From contig NZ_JAKGSD010000059.1 of NCBI RefSeq assembly GCF_021654135.1, positions 1 to 50,371 of the forward strand: a DNA stretch of 50,371 nucleotides, given 5' to 3'. The translations under genes and the position numbers were made by a program. The stretch's first letter is position 1, and the number at the start of each line of letters is the position of its first letter. The stretch is from Amycolatopsis tucumanensis. Lineage in GTDB: Bacteria; Actinomycetota; Actinomycetes; Mycobacteriales; Pseudonocardiaceae. Below the pieces are notes generated by a model. It had not been told where the DNA came from and searched no databases. It saw only the letters and a program-made list of their open reading frames with translations. This document shows, one piece after another, positions 46,969-50,371 of the stretch.

Positions 46969-47566
46969 GCTCGCCGGTGCGGGTGCGCTTGAGCTCGTAG
47001 AAGTCGGGGTAGCTCGCCAGCAGCCGGGCGCCGTCGAACACCTTCACGGCGTCCTCGCCCCTCGGGATCGAGCTGAGCACCGGGCCGAAGAACGCGACGC
47101 CGTCGATGTGGATGGTGGGGGTGCCGACGTCCATTCCGACCGGGTCCATGCCCTCGTGGTGGCTCTTCTTCAGCGCGTCGTCGTACTCGGCGGAGTCGGC
47201 GGCGGACGCGAGGTCGGCGGGCGCGCCGATGGCCTCCAGGGCCTGGCGGGTGACCTCGGGGATGTCCTTGTTGCCCTGGTTGTGGTAGCGGGTGCCGAAC
47301 TCGGTGTAGAAGTCCCGCAGGATCGCCTCGCCCTTCTCCTGGGCGAGCGCCGTGGCCACGCGCACCGGGCCCCACGCCTTCTCCAGCAGCTCCTTGTACT
47401 CCGCGGGCAGGTCGCGCCCGCTGTTGAGGACCGCGAGGCTCATGACGCGGAAGTTCAGGTCGAGGTCGCGCTGCTTCTCCACCTCCAGGATCCAGCGCGA
47501 GCTGATCCAGGCGAACGGGCAGACGGGGTCGAAGTAGAAGTCCACGCGTGTGCGCTCTGCGGTCAT
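46955..47566 (-). CDS. DsbA-family thiol reductase, mycothiol-dependent nitroreductase type
   Basis: A 203-residue thioredoxin-fold protein close to mycobacterial Rv2466c: DFYFDPVCPFAWISSRWILE at the start, a helical insertion and the cis-Pro loop VGTPTIHIDGVAFFGPVL. Rv2466c uses mycothiol to reduce nitro compounds and disulphides. The active site here is CPFA, so the second Cys is absent and a monothiol mechanism would be needed. No signal peptide, so cytoplasmic. The ATG is at 47566. Divergent from pepN, about 100 bases apart. Confidence 0.9.
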   Translation of the reverse strand: MTAERTRVDFYFDPVCPFAWISSRWILEVEKQRDLDLNFRVMSLAVLNSGRDLPAEYKELLEKAWGPVRVATALAQEKGEAILRDFYTEFGTRYHNQGNKDIPEVTRQALEAIGAPADLASAADSAEYDDALKKSHHEGMDPVGMDVGTPTIHIDGVAFFGPVLSSIPRGEDAVKVFDGARLLASYPDFYELKRTRTGELNFD

Positions 47567-47667
47567 CAGTGTTCTCCCTGTGGGTGCTGGGCCGTCAAAC
47601 GGGCCAACAGCACGCGGAGGGCACTTGTTCCCCGCCGGAACATGATTGGATAGCGGGATCACCGAGA

Positions 47668-50259
47668 ATGACAACCGCGAGCGTTTCCGAGGTGCCTGTG
47701 CCCGCCCCTAACCTGACCCGTGACCAAGCCAAACAGCGTGCCGAGCTGCTCGAGGTCGAGTCCTACGACATCGCCCTCGACCTCACGGACGGTAACGGCG
47801 GCCCGGGCGAGAGAAGCTTCGACTCGAAGACAACGATCCGGTTCGCCGCCACGAAGCCGGGCGCGAGCACGTTCGTCGACATCGTCGCCGGCTCCGTCCG
47901 CTCCGCGACGCTGAACGGCACGGCGCTGGACGTCTCCGGCTACACCGAGGAGAACGGCGTCGAGCTGCCGGACCTCGCCGCGACCAACGAGCTGGTCGTC
48001 GAGGCCGACTGCCGCTACATGAACACCGGCGAGGGCCTGCACCGGTTCGTCGACCCGGTCGACGACGCCGTGTATCTGTACACGCAGTTCGAGACGGCCG
48101 ACGCGAAGCGCATGTTCGCCTGCTTCGACCAGCCCGACCTCAAGGCCACCTACCGGCTGACGGTCACCGCGCCGAGCGACTGGAAGGTCGTGTCCAACGC
48201 GCCGGTGGAGAGCACCGAGAAGACCGCCGAGGGCGCCACCCGCACGGTCTTCGCCACCTCCGAGCGCATCTCGACGTACCTGGTCGCGTTGATCGCCGGC
48301 CCGTACGCCGAGTGGCACGACCAGTACACCGACGAGCACGGCACGATCCCACTGGGCATCTACTGCCGCGCGTCGCTGGCCGAGCACATGGACGCCGAGC
48401 GGTTGTTCACCGAGACCAAGCAGGGTTTCGGCTTCTACCACAAGGCGTTCGCCACGCCGTACCCGTTCCGCAAGTACGACCAGCTGTTCGTGCCGGAGTT
48501 CAACGCGGGCGCGATGGAGAACGCGGGCGCGGTGACGTTCCTGGAGGACTACGTCTTCCGCAGCCGGGTCACCCGCTACGCCTACGAGCGGCGCGCCGAG
48601 ACGCTGCTGCACGAGATGGCGCACATGTGGTTCGGCGACCTGGTCACCATGCGCTGGTGGGACGACCTGTGGCTGAACGAGTCGTTCGCGACGTTCGCGA
48701 GCGTGCTGGCGCAGGCCGAGGCCACCGAGTACGAGCACGCCTGGACGAGCTTCGCCAACATCGAGAAGTCGTGGGCCTACCGGCAGGACCAGCTGCCCTC
48801 GACGCACCCGATCGCGGCCGACATCGTGGACCTGCAGGCCGTCGAGGTGAACTTCGACGGCATCACCTACGCCAAGGGCGCCAGCGTGCTGAAGCAGCTG
48901 GTGGCCTACGTCGGGCTGGACCACTTCCTGGCCGGGCTGCGGGTGTACTTCGGCAAGCACGCGTGGGGCAACGCGACGCTGGCCGACCTGCTCAGCGCCC
49001 TGGAGGAGGCGTCGGGCCGCGACCTGTCCGGGTGGAGCGCGCAGTGGCTGGAGACGACCGGCCTGAACTCGCTGCGGCCGAAGTTCGAGACCGACGCCGA
49101 TGGCCGGTTCACGTCGTTCGCGGTGCTGCAGACCGGCGCGAAGCCGGGCGCCGGTGAGCTGCGCACGCACCGCATCGCGGTCGGCATCTACGACGAGGAG
49201 AACGGCAAGCTGGTCCGCAAGCAGCGGGTGGAGCTGGACGTCGAGGGCGAGCGCACCGAGGTGCCGGACCTGGTCGGGCAGCCCGCGGGCAAGCTGGTGC
49301 TGGTCAACGACGACGACCTGACCTACTGCACGATGCGCCTGGACGCCGGTTCCCTGACTACGCTGGTCGACCGGATCGCCGACATCACCGAGCCGCTGCC
49401 GCGGACGCTGTGCTGGTCGGCGGCGTGGGAGATGACCCGCGAGGCCGAGCTGAAGGCCAGGGACTTCCTGCAGATCGTGCTGCACGGGATCCACGCGGAG
49501 ACCGAGGTCGGTGTCGTGCAGCGGCTGCTGCTGCAGGCGCAGACCGCGCTGAACTCGTACGCGCAGCCGTCCTGGGCGGCGGCCGAGGGGTGGCCGCAGT
49601 TCACCCGGAAGCTGCTGGAGATGGCCCGCGCCGCCGAGCCGGGCTCGGACCACCAGCTGGCGTTCGTCAACTCGCTGACCGGTTCGGTCCTGGACGACGC
49701 GACGGTCGACGTGCTGGCAGGCTGGCTCGACGGGTCGAGCCCGCTGGAGGGCCTCGTGGTCGACGCGGACCTGCGCTGGCGCCTGCTGAACGCGCTGGTG
49801 GCGCACGGCCGGGCGGCGGACGAGGAGATCGACGCGGAACTGGCCCGGGACGACACCGCGACGGGCCGCCGCCACGCCGAGCACGCCCGCGCCCTGCGCC
49901 CCACCCCGGAGGCCAAGGCGGAGGCGTGGCAGCGCGCGGTCTACGACGACGACCTCCCGAACGCGATGAGCAACGCCATCATCGGCGGCTTCTCCCACCC
50001 CGGGCAGAAGGACCTGCTGACGGGCTACGTCAGCACCTACTTCGCCGCCATCGACGAGGTCTGGTCCCGCCGGTCGAGCGAACGCGCCCAGCCCACGGTC
50101 GTCGGCCTGTTCCCCGCCTGGGCGGTCGAACACGCCACGGTGCAGGCCGCGGACGAGTGGCTGGCCGGCGACCACCCGGCTGCCCTGCGGCGGCTGGTGT
50201 CGGAAGGCCGAGCCGGCATCGTGCGCGCACTGGCAGCACGGGAATTCGACGAGGGCTGA
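47668..50259 (+). CDS. pepN: Aminopeptidase N (M1 metallopeptidase)
   Basis: Zinc aminopeptidase removing N-terminal residues from peptides in the cytoplasm, acting downstream of the Clp protease. The 863 residues include the exopeptidase motif GAMEN (281-285), the zinc site HEMAHMWFGD (His315, Glu316, His319) and Glu338 in NESFA. Domain order is the usual N-terminal beta domain, catalytic domain and C-terminal helical domain (ERAP1-like, from about 530). The ATG at 47668 lacks a strong ribosome site. It ends at a strong hairpin. Confidence 0.97.
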   Translation: MTTASVSEVPVPAPNLTRDQAKQRAELLEVESYDIALDLTDGNGGPGERSFDSKTTIRFAATKPGASTFVDIVAGSVRSATLNGTALDVSGYTEENGVELPDLAATNELVVEADCRYMNTGEGLHRFVDPVDDAVYLYTQFETADAKRMFACFDQPDLKATYRLTVTAPSDWKVVSNAPVESTEKTAEGATRTVFATSERISTYLVALIAGPYAEWHDQYTDEHGTIPLGIYCRASLAEHMDAERLFTETKQGFGFYHKAFATPYPFRKYDQLFVPEFNAGAMENAGAVTFLEDYVFRSRVTRYAYERRAETLLHEMAHMWFGDLVTMRWWDDLWLNESFATFASVLAQAEATEYEHAWTSFANIEKSWAYRQDQLPSTHPIAADIVDLQAVEVNFDGITYAKGASVLKQLVAYVGLDHFLAGLRVYFGKHAWGNATLADLLSALEEASGRDLSGWSAQWLETTGLNSLRPKFETDADGRFTSFAVLQTGAKPGAGELRTHRIAVGIYDEENGKLVRKQRVELDVEGERTEVPDLVGQPAGKLVLVNDDDLTYCTMRLDAGSLTTLVDRIADITEPLPRTLCWSAAWEMTREAELKARDFLQIVLHGIHAETEVGVVQRLLLQAQTALNSYAQPSWAAAEGWPQFTRKLLEMARAAEPGSDHQLAFVNSLTGSVLDDATVDVLAGWLDGSSPLEGLVVDADLRWRLLNALVAHGRAADEEIDAELARDDTATGRRHAEHARALRPTPEAKAEAWQRAVYDDDLPNAMSNAIIGGFSHPGQKDLLTGYVSTYFAAIDEVWSRRSSERAQPTVVGLFPAWAVEHATVQAADEWLAGDHPAALRRLVSEGRAGIVRALAAREFDEG

Positions 50260-50275
50260 TCAACGGAAGAGCAAA

Positions 50276-50310
50276 GGGGCGCCGGGCGAAGCTCGGCGCC
50301 CCCTTCTCTT
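50276..50310 (+). terminator. Intrinsic terminator of pepN
   Basis: Arms 50276-50287 and 50291-50302 pair over 12 bases with one G-U and a GAA loop, followed by the pyrimidine run CTTCTCTT. It lies 17 bases after the pepN stop. Confidence 0.88.
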
Positions 50311-50317
50311 GAGCAAC

Positions 50318-50371
50318 CGCAAGCCGGCAACGCAAAGCAAGCGACTACCCCAACCAGACCTCCCCCGCCCC
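50318..50371. repeat. Intergenic repeat, right copy (truncated by window end)
   Basis: Reverse complement of 26-79 with two mismatches. It begins just after the pepN terminator and contains GCGACT, the element's apparent end; the window stops inside the element. Confidence 0.8.

Overview
The window is high-GC actinobacterial DNA, most like Amycolatopsis or a close Pseudonocardiaceae relative. This rests on actinobacterial gene types (two ClpPs beside clpX and tig, a roadblock conservon, a mycothiol-type DsbA-like reductase, an F420/LLM oxidoreductase), GTG/TTG starts and AGGAGG-type ribosome sites. It is chromosomal and mostly ordinary metabolism and regulation. There is no rRNA, CRISPR array, prophage, insertion sequence or biosynthetic cluster.

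Layout. 0-5 kb: a minus-strand proteostasis block (tig, clpP1, clpP2, clpX, small membrane protein). 5-9.3 kb: a desaturase-FNR fusion, an SRPBCC protein, a MarR regulator, a drug-type MFS pump and a cupin regulator. 9.3-9.9 kb: gene debris (a frameshifted PASTA protein and a ferredoxin-like tail). 10-18.6 kb: a DUF5666-like protein facing a histidine kinase, two GT39 transferases, a GT2-GtrA flippase-type protein, a PP2C phosphatase and a YbjN protein. Four of these gene starts carry 11-bp-phased CACAG arrays typical of OmpR/PhoP-class regulators, yet no response regulator gene is present. 18.6-24.3 kb: a complete cellobiose system (cebEFG, GH1 beta-glucosidase, cebR) with two CebR operators.

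24.3-31.7 kb is an accessory region. A CGNR regulator faces a VOC-PPOX-ferredoxin-ferredoxin reductase operon, followed by a QsdR-type TetR, a secreted lipase, an aldehyde dehydrogenase and a DUF1360 protein. Copies of the 3' ends of the aldehyde dehydrogenase and of cebR sit back to back at 27.8 kb, in exactly the order expected if a circularised allele of this locus integrated by a single crossover. I regard this and the CACAG regulon as the two most interesting signals.

31.8-40 kb: GNAT, a Ser/Thr kinase, a stand-alone LigD polymerase domain, a degenerate minisatellite, a flavin reductase and a cvnABCD conservon headed by an MHYT membrane sensor. 40.2-40.4 kb: tRNA-Pro(UGG) and tRNA-Gly(UCC). 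40.5-50.3 kb: a DUF218 protein, a KSI-like plus LLM operon with a perfect KstR-type operator, a methyltransferase, a membrane protein with a GGDF-rich tail (not a cyclase), Nei-type glycosylase, rpiB, a decayed ComB-like gene, an MBL hydrolase, a DsbA-like reductase and pepN. Both window ends lie in the same roughly 55-bp intergenic repeat in inverted orientation, so the window may be a contig bounded by that repeat.
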